The translations under genes were made by a program, and so were the position numbers. Shown one piece after another: positions 1 through 32,183 of a stretch of DNA of 64,000 nt. The first letter of the stretch is position 1. Every line of letters begins with the position of its first letter. The stretch spans positions 16,244,001-16,308,000 of the forward strand of contig CAVNZM010000002.1 of assembly GCA_963693365.1 (NCBI GenBank), read 5' to 3'. Source of the DNA: Amoebidium appalachense (taxonomy: Eukaryota > Ichthyosporea). The notes under the pieces were generated by a model. The model was not told where the DNA came from, did not search any database, and saw nothing but the letters and a program-made list of their open reading frames with translations.

Positions 1-18454
<18,454 letters not shown>

Positions 18455-18834
18455 GCTTGCGCGTGCGTCCTTCCCCGTTGAAACGAACCACAAGCTAACA
18501 AAACGAAAACAGTAGTCTTTTCACTGTGTACATGTAGCTAGCGCTGAGCCCGGGAATGACAGAAACAGGGGCAGGGTTGTAAAGAAGGCAACCACAATAG
18601 CCATTCTTGATTGGCTTAAAAATTTAGGTGTTAAATCCAATCAATCAACACACGCTTAGAACATTTTTCAACCAGGGCTCTAAACGTAGGGTAGGCTTGA
18701 GATCTGGCAGCTCTGTCTGGCCGAGCTCCGGCTCTTTTCAAAACAAACATGAAGAGTGCACGTGAATCCAAGTACAAGTTGCATTCTTGACATACGCACT
18801 GCGTGTATGCCTGCACATACTGTAACACAGTAAC

Positions 18835-19467
18835 AGGCAGAATTAAGGAAGCAAGCAGAATAAGTTAGTAAGTACTAGCAGAATAATTCTCGTGCATGCA
18901 GCTGAATAATTCTCGTGCAAAAAAATAATCAGAAGCAGAATAACTTTCGAATTCAATATATGTATATATGATGGATGCAGAATATTTATTATGTAATTGC
19001 AAGCAGAATAATTCAATCAACAAATAGCTCTCGTGCATGCATGGATAATTAATTCTCATGCACGCAGAATGATCTATTCAAAAGCAGGATATTTGTGCTT
19101 GAGAACAATTCCGCTGTACGGTTTGTCAGCAGCTGCAATAGAATAACTCTGCTTACAGCAGAATAGTTGCAGAATGGTTTTGCAAGCAGGATAATTCTGT
19201 TCAGAACAGAATATTTCTACTCCTGCAACTTTATGAGTATTTTACTTTTTGCAGAGTAATTCTGGTAGTACTAGTGCCAAAAGCAAAATTTTATGTATGA
19301 GGTTTTGAAGTTCTATTTTTGCAACCTTGTGAATACTGCCTTTTGCAGAATACATTATTCTGCTCGAATTAGAATACTCCTCCTGTTGCAGCCGTATGGT
19401 ATTCTGCTTTTTGCAGTATAATTCTGACACCACAACGAATTAATTGATCTGCTCATGTGGTTAGGCC
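18835..19467. repeat. Cluster of GCAGAATAATTC-type palindromic motifs
   Basis: Many spaced copies of GCAGAATAATTCTG-like half-palindromes in both orientations. The right end (19451-19467, GCTCATGTGGTTAGGCC) resembles the right inverted terminus of the element at 61625-62049 (CGATGTGGTTGGGCC). No matching left terminus was found, so this may be a degraded relative. Confidence 0.6.
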
Positions 19468-19537
19468 CATGTACGTTCATGCGTGGGCACGGTGTGTTGG
19501 TAAAAAATAACGATGCATGTCCTTGTGTTATGAGAGG

Positions 19538-19620
19538 TCACCCGCAAGTTGTGAATATATGCAAATATATGCAAATATATGACGTAAATATATGCAAATA
19601 TATGCAACTTGCGGGCGACT
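19538..19620. repeat. Short inverted repeat around ATATGCAAAT tandem units
   Basis: GGTCACCCGCAAGTTG on the left pairs with CAACTTGCGGGCGACT on the right, 16 bp with two mismatches. Between them are repeated ATATATGCAA units, some matching ATGCAAAT. Function unknown. Confidence 0.6.
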
Positions 19621-19889
19621 CCTTTATGCTGCACATATGTGTAAAAAAAAATTTTTTAATGTGTTTTTTCCTTCTTATTTTCTTTTCTTTTTTCTGCGAT
19701 CGAGGGCATCACAATCAGACAGGGCTAAGAATGGATATACAGTAAAGTTGCCATAGACACAACGAGATCCACGTATACCACGTGATATCGATGCATTTTT
19801 GTTTGACGATCCTAGGTCTTGTGCACAGTTGTTATAGAATCATAACGTAACTACATACGTTCTGCCCTCTTTCAGACGCAGTTCGATTA

Positions 19890-19921
<32 letters not shown>

Positions 19922-20260
19922 CCCCCCCCCCCCCCCCCCAAAAAAAAAAAAAAAAAAAAGAAAAGAAAGAAAGAAAGAAAAAAAGAAAACACACACACAC
20001 AAAAAAAATCCACCCCCCACATAAGGCGAAAAACAGACATTGTTAAGGAAATACACCCACGTGACTCCTCAGATGTTCGTCGTTGCACTTTTGTTTGATT
20101 ATTTTTCTTGATTACGCTTGTTGCCATTCTATATGTACACTTGGCGGCACATATGTTCACCATGATCAAGCTTAGGCTTGCCACGATCATGCATGGCCTA
20201 GGGCAAAAGTGGTTTTTTTTTCTCTGTTACAAAGAGACAGAGGAGGGGGGGCAAAGGGGG

Positions 20261-20263
<3 letters not shown>

Positions 20264-20313
<50 letters not shown>
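20264..20313 (+). repeat. Poly-A run of about 50
   Basis: An A run after GGGGGGCAAAGGGGGGC, with a second A run at about 20456-20485. They lie just beyond the stop codon of the minus-strand TMEM256-like gene. Confidence 0.85.
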
Positions 20314-20314
<1 letters not shown>

Positions 20315-20453
20315 CAAAAAGCAAAAAAAGCGCGCATGTTCTATTCATAAAAAGTACATGAAACAACAGCTAATATTAGCAAAGGAACCTCAACAGGGCG
20401 CCCCCTTTTGTACGATCAATAGGTCAATGCTAGCCAGGCCCAAAACAATGATT

Positions 20454-20487
<34 letters not shown>

Positions 20488-20567
20488 AAAGAAAAAGGGA
20501 AATAATACAGGCCGGACGAACCAAAGGCAGCCACACACATTAATACCGGTTTTTCAAATCGGAAATC

Positions 20568-20886
20568 CTAAATGGCCATTGCCAGCCAGCCAAGAATTAG
20601 GAGGGTGCCGCCCACAGGTGTAATAGGTCGGATCCGTGTGTCCTCTTTCAAAGCAATGTAGTAGCAGCTGTGAAATAACCAAGGGGTGAGTCGAAACCAA
20701 AGGCCCTCCTTCTAAGCAATACAAAGCGGCAGTGAAAGAAAGGAGAGGCAAGTAGGATACTCTGGTTCTCTTTCCAGAAATCCAGAGCAGATTTGAAATA
20801 GACGAGGAATAAGAGGGTTGTGGCATGAAAAGGGGGAGCCCAAAAGTGGTGGTGATGGAAGCGCCAGAAGCAACGGGGAGAGAGGT

Positions 20887-20930
<44 letters not shown>

Positions 20931-21090
20931 CAAGATTGCAGGATTTAAGGTACTGGTGCAGAATTTGAAGTCCTGTGCTCTGCAGCTCCAAGTCTTTGCA
21001 TGTATCTCAAGGGCAGGGAGTGGGTGGACAGGTGAGAGGGTGAGCCGGTTTATGTATTAGTGTGTGTGTGTGTGTGTGCGTGTATGTGTG

Positions 21091-21147
<57 letters not shown>

Positions 21148-21662
21148 GGGGGAGGGGGAGGGGGGAGGGGGGGTAATGGGGAGAGATCCTCAAGTCCATC
21201 GGAGGCTCACACAGTGTGTACGGTTCTGAGGGCAGAGAAGGCCAAGAGTGGGGAGGGAGGAAAGCCACAAGAGCGGGCAGGGCATATCACTAGATACGAT
21301 TTCAATGGAATAGCGGGACAGAGGGGCACAAACAAAAATAAAAGGGGTCACTTTGCACACGGAGAAAAAATAAACAAACACCCACATCTGAGACATACAA
21401 CCATGCGGAGACCTTGAAAATTTCAAAAGAGGGAAGCAGATGCATGCGTGTTTGTGTGTCGGTGGTACTGGAGGGCGGGGGGAAGGGGGGGGGGGGGGGG
21501 GGGGGGAGGAGAGGGAGGGAGGGAGGGCGGGTAAGGGGAGGGAGGGAGGGGGGGGGGGGGGGGGGATCCAATTGAATAATACCAGAGTATCCTGCAGATG
21601 CAACCATTCCATAGGGATGCTTCCACGCCCCACATCTTCCCCCCTACATCTGCATCTCCCCA

Positions 21663-21695
<33 letters not shown>

Positions 21696-22633
21696 TTGTC
21701 TGTGTGTGTGTGCGTGTGCAGTGTCTGCGTACAATTGTGTGATCACATTATATACTTGTTTTTGTATATCATTTGGCCTTTATGTGCGTGGATGTCGCTG
21801 TCCAAAAATGGAGTGTTGCTGAGGGACTTGTGTCATCCCGCGGGGAGGGGGGGGGGAGGGGGGAGGGAACCAACCTGCCAGAGAAAATAAAGGTTCCTGC
21901 TGTGAACAATGCCCCAGCCTGTGAAGTGGAAATTAATGTCAGAGACAACCATAAGGTCAGGTGATTGGTGGGCATGTTTGCAAATAAGAATGATAACAAC
22001 TACAGTCATATCGATAACGACGTAGTTAGAAAGGAGCTGCGAGAGGGTAGCAATGTAGAATTCCAACTACAATCGCTCCTTTTCAATGCCACCACATGAC
22101 ACACACGTGCAATACCCGGGTAGTTCACGGACACCAATCTATTATCCATCAACTGTCTTCTAGTCTTGCTACATACTCGCCATAGGTCCACATCTGTCCA
22201 ACAGCTGAGTACAGACCATTCCCTACTGCATCCTAACCCCCCAACCCCCCCCCCCCCCCTTTCCCCTCCTCTTTACCAATCCATACCTCCCCCTGCTCCG
22301 TATCCTCCCACCTACACCCTGTTTCCCACGAGGGTGGCACAAAGGCTATACAAAGAAAAGTGGAGGGAAAGGGGGGGGGGGGGGGGAGGGGGGGGGGGGG
22401 GGGGGGAAGGGGGGGTGGGAGGAAGGGGGGGACATTCGGAGGTGGAGAGAGTTCAATGTAGTTGCCGAATGTTTATCTTTTTGGGGTTGCCTGTGTGCAT
22501 GACAGTCCATGTGTGCTTATTTCATATTTTTTATTTTTCAATTATTATTTTTTTTTTCGTTGGAAAAGGGGGGGGGGGGGGGGGGGGGAGGGGGGACACT
22601 GGGTGTGTTTAGGCACGGTGTGTGTGTTAATGT

Positions 22634-22664
<31 letters not shown>

Positions 22665-22830
22665 GGGGGGGGGAGGGGAGGAGGAGGGGGGGGGGGGGGG
22701 GGGGTGTGGGTGCACCTGTGTGCATATGTGAGTGCGTGGGTTCGTGCATGAATAAATGGGCAAAGTCGTGCCCAAATTTTTGCGGCATAGTGTGATCTTT
22801 GCATTCTGAGGTATTGGCGTTGGCACTACC

Positions 22831-22871
<41 letters not shown>

Positions 22872-24608
22872 TGTGTGTGTTGCATGGCACAGTGTATATA
22901 CTTGCATATCAAGCAAAAGGCCCCCCCATTTCAAGTGTGCAAGTGTCGGAATTCTATTCCTCAAATGGGGCTTTTTTCTTTTCTTTTCTTTTTCTTTTTT
23001 CCTTTTCTTTTTCGGAAGGGGGGGGGGAAGGTGGGAGGAGAGAGAGGGGGAGGGTACACGTACCACAACAGGGCGGCGGCCAAGGGGACAAAGAAGAAGA
23101 GCAATGGTGTGGAAGAAGTGGAAGCGATTGCCCACTTGGTATGTCTGTGTGTGAGTGTACGTGTGTACGTGTGTACGTGTGTGTGTGTGTTTATCAGTAA
23201 ACACTCAAGTGCATCGTCTATTGCTGCCATACTGTCTGTTGGAGGTGTACATGGAGCGAAGGTGGACTCGGAGAAGGCACCGAGAGGGGAAGTGGTTGGT
23301 GGGGGCAAGGCAATGTAACAGGATAGAGAGAAGAGACTGGGGGTTTAGCAGCTCCAAGGAGAATGGATGGATGGTAGAAAGAGAGGGAGGCCTGGAAGAG
23401 AAAGGGGAAGAGGGGGAAGGGGACAAGGGGGGGGGGGGGGGCTTACATGTGCCAGCTTGGGGTCGGACGCCTTAAGACCTGCATGGACATGATCATCACA
23501 ACCATTGGGGAAGAAAAAAGCACCTAAGTGGCCCAGCCCCCCCCCCCCCCCCCCCCCCCCTCCCCCCCCCAAACACATACACACAGCATCACTACAAAAT
23601 AACGGCACTGCGTTATCAGCTCAAGAGTTTGAAGTCATTCGATTCAATTGGGCTCCATAACACCAGGCCTAAGGTTCAGAACAAAGCTGAAACAAGGTAA
23701 TCGTCGTGACCCCCCCCCCCCCCCCCCCCCCCCCACACCCTTCCTCCTCTTGCACAATATCCCTTAATTACCTATCCAACCGGTAAATATATCCACATCC
23801 ACATTGATATGTACACACCTGCGTGTGCGTGCATGCACCCGAAAACATTCACTCACAGAGCGTGCGCACGCACACACATTCTTACAACCACACACGCAGA
23901 CAGACAGACACAGGCTCATGTAAAATGACGCACATACACAAGCGCGAACACACGGCACAACGACACACACAGCCACAATTACGTTTGAATACAGCTCGCA
24001 ATGCTCACCTAATAGTTAATGCCAACAGGAAGAGTAAAAAAAAAAAAGGAGGGGGGGAAGGGGGGAAGGGGGCACACACGCACACACACACATCAAAAAA
24101 GACGGCCATTTTTTAGAGCATACTTATGCCAAACGGCCTTTAACCCATGACATGTGCATCCACCCCCCCCCCCCCCCCCCCCCCTCCCCCCTCCCCTTCG
24201 GGCACACACCACATGACCATCACTACACCACTTAAGCGACCACTCAAGCCAACCACCTCTAAACCTCTCTATTTATCCCTAAATGACTTGTAGAAAAGAA
24301 CAGAGTGGTAGGCTGAAGGAATTATCGAGGATACGTGTTGTGTGTTAACTAATACAAACCCCTACACCGGATGTTACACTTAGGTGTCTTCCGTCCCGGC
24401 CCCCTGCTTTTTCTTTCGAGCTTTCCAGCACATTTTATACCATTACCCTCCGATTAGACAAAATCAATTATCATCTTGGCTCGTATTACTAAATACTGGA
24501 GGTAGAAAAGAAGAAAGAACACACAAACCGAAAGTCCCTACCGTGCTCTCCGTAGGCACCAAGGCCCACTGCAAGGGCACCGGAAACACCGGCCACTCTC
24601 TGCAGCAT
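20568..24608 (-). CDS. TMEM256: TMEM256/DUF423 family small membrane protein, six exons
   Basis: Predicted exons, minus strand: 24542-24608, 23447-23478, 23064-23144, 21875-21918, 20954-21005, 20568-20642. The joined CDS is 351 nt (116 aa); human TMEM256 is 113 aa. Family landmarks in order are VAGVSGALAVGLGAYGEHG (N-terminal helix with the AxGAxGxHG signature), LKASDPKLAHTYQVGNRFHF, HTIALLLCPL (helix 2), AGALFTAGTFIFSG (helix 3) and TPVGGTLLILGWLAMAI before TAG (C-terminal helix). Phase is consistent at every junction. The family has several transmembrane helices and its biochemical role is not established. The exon at 20954-21005 is the weakest, chosen by phase and position. The start is the ATG inside the first exon (24606-24608). 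A good acceptor sits just upstream at 24627, so a further 5' exon, possibly coding, is likely. Confidence 0.88.
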
Positions 24609-26406
<1,798 letters not shown>

Positions 26407-29032
26407 ATGGGTAAGCGTGACCGTGGGGACGAAGACGTGAACAAGGACAACTACGAGCAGCAGGACGACGATGATGAACCTGCCCTCCCGCAACGTGCAG
26501 ACGCGAGCAGGCTCGCCACCCGGAAGATTGCCGTTGCTAAGCGCAGCAGGGGGGCTGGTGGGGCAGGGACACCCTACGGAGCAAAACCAGACAAGCCTTC
26601 GGACACAGGGTTTGGTGGCTTTGGGGGTCTAGGTTCCACGCCGGCGTCAGCATCAAAGCCCTCTTTTGGTGGATTTTCTGGCTTCGGGGCACCGAAAGAG
26701 GCAGCAACACCTGCACCTGCACCAGCTTTTGGTGGGTTCAAGGGGTTTGGAGCAACACCTGCCCCTCCCACGAGCGAGACGGATAAAGAAACGACACCGG
26801 CACAGGCAGCTTTTGGTGGGTTCAAGGGCTTTGGAACAACCCCCACCCCTGCTGCGAGCGAGACGGAGAAAGAAACACCGGCATCGAAGGCCTTTGGGGG
26901 TTTTGCTGGCTTCAACACTGCAGCTCCAAGCGCCCCATCGACAGCAACCAAAGAAACAAACCCACCAGTCTTGCCCGGGTTTCAGGCACCAACCCCGAAA
27001 GCCACACCTGCGCCAACAGGGTTCACTGGGTTCAACCCAACACCCAAGCCCACAGAGAAGGAGCAGGAGAAGCCAACAATAGCCGTTTGCACTTTCGGTT
27101 TGAAACCCACAGAAACACCAGCAAAGACACACACGGAGCCCAGTACGAAAACGAAGAAACCCGCTGCCGCGTTTCCCCAAGCGGCCACACCGTTTTCCTT
27201 TGGCATGGCCTCACAGCCAGCCGGGGAAAAGCCCAGCACAGAAATGAAGAAGCCTGCCGATGTGGATTCGCAGGCAGGGGCCAAGCCGTTTGTGTTTGGC
27301 ACGGCCCCACAGCCAGCCGGTGATGCCCCCAAGGCCAACCCGTTTGCTGTGAACGCTGCAGCCACCAAGCCAGCAGACAAGGAGCCCACCCCTACGGTCA
27401 CTGCGTTTGGGGCCAAGCCACCAGCAGCAGCCCCTGCGCCGGCCAAAGACAAGCCCAGCCCCATGGACCAGGACAGGGAGGCCGCCAAGGCCCCAGCCAA
27501 GCAGCCCGAGTACCAGCCCCTCACCAGCGGCGCCGCCTTCAGCTCCCTCCCCCCCGTGTCTTCCTTCGGCTCAGCCCCGAAACAACCGTCCACTGCCACC
27601 ACCGTTGCCCCGATGTCCGCCGTTGCACCCGCGGCTGGGGCTGGGTTTGCAGCGCCTGCCCCCCCCCAATGCGTGGATGGCAACTTACCAGGCGGAGATG
27701 ACCAACCTCAACCGGCAGCTGCTGCAGTATGCCGAGCAGTGGACGTCCCAGCAGACCTACTCGGACCTGTCTGCCGGCCTGCAGACCTATCTGGTCCAGC
27801 GGGAGCGCATCATTGCCTGCTGCAGGGTAGAGGCCACCGCCGCCTTCCAGCCCGTGGCTGCCCCCACCCAGCCACCCCAGCCAGTCACCGCACCCACGCC
27901 CCCAGCACCTACCCCTGCCCCTGCCACCACCCAACCGGCCTTTGCACCGCCTGCAGTTGAGCCACCCAAACAGGCTCCACCCCCAGCTGCCCCCACCCAG
28001 CCAGCGCCCACCGCACCCACCACCTTCCAGTTTGGGGTTTCTGCCCCCAAGCCAGCACCAGAGGCCCCCCCAGCAAAGGCCCCGGAGCCACCCAAGGCTG
28101 ACTCGGCCCCGGCACCCACCACCACCGGCTCTGCCTTCAAGTTTGGAGTCACGGCACCGGCATTCACAGCCCCGCCCGGAACATCCATGCCCCCCAAGCC
28201 CTTCACGTTTGGCAACGGCACCCCGCCCCGTGTCGACTCACCGGTAGCCAAGGACACCACAGACACCTCGTCACCCAAAGCACCCGTGTCGTCGGCGTTT
28301 GGAGGCAGCAAGCCCACGTTTGCGTTCGGCACCGGGGCAGCACCGCCGGCCAGCAAGCCCTTCACGTTTGGGCCGGCAGCAACAGCAACTGAGGGCACCC
28401 CCAAGGTGCCTGCCTTCTCTTTTGGCCAGGCAGCCACCCCTGCAACGGCACCAGCACAGGCTACGGGCGGCTTCACGGGGTTTGCTGGGCTCAAGGGAGG
28501 GCCTGCAAGTGGTGCACCGGGTGGTGGGTTCTCGTTTGGTGCCCCGGCTGGAAATCGGTTTGCAGCACTAGCAAGCAAGGGGGATGAAGAGGGAGAGGGG
28601 GAGGACGGGGAGGATGATGAGGAGGAAGAGGAGGAGGAGGAGGAGAAGGAGAGGGAGAAGGCAGGGGAGGAGGACGAGGAGAACCTGTATGCATCACGGG
28701 CCAAGGTCTACGAGCACAGCAAGCAGTCCAAGGGCTGGAAGGAACTGGGCATTGGTGAGCTGCGCATCAACAAGTATGTGCAAGGGGACAAAGTCGGCAA
28801 GTATCGTGTCATCTGCAGGCCCGATTCGGCGGCGGGGTTGCTCCTCCTTAACACGTTCCTGTCGGCAACGAGCAAGCCGCATCGGTCGGGCAAGAACGGG
28901 GTGGTTGTGTTGGTACCTAAGGTGGAGGATGGGAAGACGGTGCTGGTGACCACACTGATAAAGGTCAAGACGGCAGAGGAGGCCGATACGATGGCGGGGG
29001 TGCTGGATGAGGCTATGAGGGCCCTGGCATAG
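26407..29032 (+). CDS. NUP50: NUP50-like nucleoporin, intronless, with one frameshift in a C9 run
   Basis: Frame 1 reads from the ATG at 26407 to the C run at 27659-27667. Frame 2 then continues without a stop to TAG at 29030-29032. Removing one C from the run joins the frames and gives about 874 aa. The N-terminus (MGKRDRGDED, then RLATRKIAVAKRSR) matches the start of NUP50 proteins, where a basic segment binds importin alpha. FG repeats follow (FGGFGG, FGGFSGFG, FGGFKGFG twice), then a segment with NLNRQLLQYAEQW resembling the conserved NUP50 middle region. After a Pro/Ala-rich stretch with more FG-like motifs and an acidic run, a C-terminal Ran-binding (RanBP1-type) domain starts near NLYASRAKVYEH and includes WKELGIGELRI. 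NUP50 works at the nuclear basket in importin-alpha/beta recycling with Ran. It is longer than vertebrate NUP50 because of low-complexity expansion. The frameshift is probably a sequencing or assembly error, since both sides remain conserved; a true mutation cannot be excluded. Confidence 0.88.
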
Positions 29033-29700
29033 TGGCGTGTGTGGTATGTGCGGTATGTGTAAAATGTGGGGGTGATAGGTCGGTGTGTTGCTATGGCTAT
29101 GTGGTGGGTGTGTGCTGCTTGTAGGGTTGATGGGAAGTGGGGGTTGTTGTGGGTTGAGGCTGGTCCTCTAGAAATGCGTGAATACGGTATGTGAGCACTT
29201 GTCTAGGGAGAGTGTACCAGTAGACGGATTATGATGTGGCTCTACACATAAACACACACACATTCTACACCACATATTGCCCTAGCATGTTTCAACGGCA
29301 TACAGACAGATGAGTATGTAAGGACGTAATGTGTGTGGTATATTTTATCGGCTCATGAAATTGTTTGTAGTACAGCCTGGGATTATCACCGTGTGCGTGT
29401 GTGTGTGTGTTTTTTTTTTGGGGGGGGGGGGGGGGGCTCCGTTATCACCGATTCGCCTGAAATTTGGAGGCTTAAACATGCACAGACTGTGACGTCAGCT
29501 ACTATTGCATAGGTTTAGGCATGTATTTGGGTAACATCCAAGCATTCACACTCTTTCATTCGATGACAGTAAATGATTGCCCGTAAAGACAGCACTTCAA
29601 AGTATCATGTTACTTACCCCCCCCCGGCCCCCCTCTCTCTCTCACACACACATGCGCGCGCACACGAAGTTTCTCAAATATCAGCATCACGATCACCACA

Positions 29701-29760
<60 letters not shown>

Positions 29761-29840
29761 CGCAAACACACACACACACACACAACCATCAAGAGTTGGT
29801 ACTGGTATGTATACGTTGGCCGGAAGGCAGTAACTTGAAT

Positions 29841-29871
<31 letters not shown>

Positions 29872-30471
29872 ACCACCCACCCACCCACACCGGTACCCCA
29901 CAACACACACACACACACACAATGTGACGGGGACCACCACCGCCACCACGTGCACCATCGACAAAATCAAACGAACACCTGCATGCGCACACTTTGCTGT
30001 GACGACAACATGACAACATGCATGCACACGTGCTTGTGCATTTCTGTTTTTGATGCATCGATGGAGTTGGGGGGGAGGGGGCGGGGGGGGGGGGGGGGGG
30101 AACTGGGCCGGTGATTGTTGGGGGGGGGGGGGGGGGAGGGGGGAGCATTTTTAGAGCAACAGTGCCACGTGCATATGCCGCTTAAGCGTATATACGAAGA
30201 ATGCAGCCAGTTGATGCGCAACCATGCATCGGGCCAATCACCATTCATGTGCACATGCATGTGTTTGGCCTCAGCCCATGGCCAATATGCATGCCCACCC
30301 ACCAGCAGCATGCAGCATATGCATTCACTACGGGATCTCCAGGGGGCACGGAGGTTTCATATTTTTTATTGGTCGATATAAATAGATGCCATAGCATATG
30401 GCAACGACGTGCAAATTTAAGCACACGTGCGCACACACAAAAGTCAAGTGGCACCAGCTGATTAGTTTCTC

Positions 30472-30509
<38 letters not shown>

Positions 30510-31063
30510 ATCCCTCTCTCCCCCTCTAGGCTCGGGCTCGGTACACGGCATGAAATTTCAATACGCTCATGATGCAGATACCCAAACACAAACACACCGA
30601 CGAAGATACTGGCATGACAACATTGACTCATGCAGATCCCAAAACTGATAAGCACATACTCTAACAAATTCACTGCCAGCCATGCAAACCCTCCATTGCT
30701 ATATCTGCTGGGCAACTACAGCTGCTTGTGGTGTTGACAAACACCCACCGATACTAAATAGGACAATTGAACAAAAACGTGGCAAAACCATGCATTACAA
30801 CTAAGCCGACGCACCAACATAGCACATGAACACAACAATACCCCCCTCCTCCTCCCCCCCCCCCCCCCCCCTCCCCCCCCCCCCCCCCCCCCAAACACAC
30901 ACACACACACCACCACCACCACCCAAACACACCCACCTACCCAATCACATACACTCTCCAATCCAAACTCTATTCCGACAATGAAACATCACTGGGAGCA
31001 GGAAAAAACCCAAACAAAAACAGGGAACTGGGAGTAGGACATACTGCACACGACACACCCAGG
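29033..31063. other. Convergent spacer between NUP50-like and ING genes
   Basis: Holds the 3' ends of two converging genes. Contents: a G run near 29419-29436, (CA)n at about 29710-29760, C runs near 29842-29871, 30475-30506 and 30851-30892, and G runs near 30060-30140. No ORF with coding character or RNA gene was recognised. Confidence 0.5.
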
Positions 31064-31176
31064 CTATCTTCGACCGGTCCCTGGGGCCTGCATGGACATA
31101 CAAGGGGTGATCAGCCATGATTCATGTGCACTATGTATACACATGTTTGTTTCCATGCACGTGTCCACGGGCACAA

Positions 31177-31222
<46 letters not shown>

Positions 31223-31821
31223 AGCGCGTGTGTGTGCGCACGCACGTGAGTGTGGTTGCGCACGTGCGTGAGTGTGGTTACGCACGTGTGTTTATGTGCG
31301 CGTGTATGCGCATGCGCACACACACACACACACACACTGTTGCGTGCGCTCGCGCACAGAGTGCACCAGTATGCGTGTGTGTATGCACCCGTGTATGTGT
31401 GCGGGGCAGATGTTTGTGAGGTGTATGCTCGTGTGTGCGCACACCTGTATGTGTTGTGTATGTACGCACACGCGAGGCTGTGTGCTAATGTGTGTACGTA
31501 TGCATGTGCGTGGGCCTGTGCGTGAGCAGTGGGAGAGGGTGGAGGGAGAAGGGGGGGGGGGGAGGGGGGGGGGGGGGAGGGGGGGGGGTCAAGGGGTTCC
31601 GAACTTTGCAGCTATTTATTGCACCCCCAAAAAACTAGCTGGTGTCGGGTGCCCGAGGACACGAGGGAGAGAATGTCTATCGTCAGAAACAATGGTTTGG
31701 CCATCTGGGCTTCTCTTCTTTTTCTTGGTTCTTTCCTTCTCTCTCTCTTTTTGGCGTGTGTGTGTGAATGCATGCGTGCGTGCGTGCGCATGTGCGTGTG
31801 TGGGTGTACATGTAAGTTTGA

Positions 31822-31857
<36 letters not shown>

Positions 31858-32145
31858 TGTGTGTGTGTGTGTGTGTGTGTGTGCGTGAGTGTGCCTGTGT
31901 GTGCATGTGTTGGGGTAGGGGGAGGGGGATTTGGCGGGGTGGGGGGAGAGAGGGGAGGGGGGGGGGCAAGGGGGTTGGGTGCACCTCTGGTTTTTTCCTG
32001 TTGTCTCTACATGCCGGACAGTACCATTTGCCTTTGGGTTTTTGCGTCAATCCCACACAGCCAAAGTGGAACCACTCCGTAGCGCACTGTGAAGGAGGGA
32101 GAAGAGGGGAGTGGAGGGGAGAGATTAACACCTTACACAGTGAGT

Positions 32146-32183
<38 letters not shown>

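Larger units (their letters stand above)
18455..20567. other. Spacer between the GTPase gene start and the TMEM256-like gene end
   Basis: No coding exon is recognised. It holds an AT-rich cluster of GCAGAATAATTC motifs (18835-19467), a short hairpin (19538-19620), a C-run/A-run block near 19891-19960 and poly-A runs near 20264-20313 and 20456-20485. The 5' end of the GTPase gene probably lies in its first few hundred bases. Confidence 0.6.

Noticed and set aside
31610-31720. Basic KKKKRSPDG open frame as ING C-terminus
   Set aside because: Composition tempting, but the acceptor is poor. The short exon at 31064-31087 gives a clean acceptor, phase and stop.
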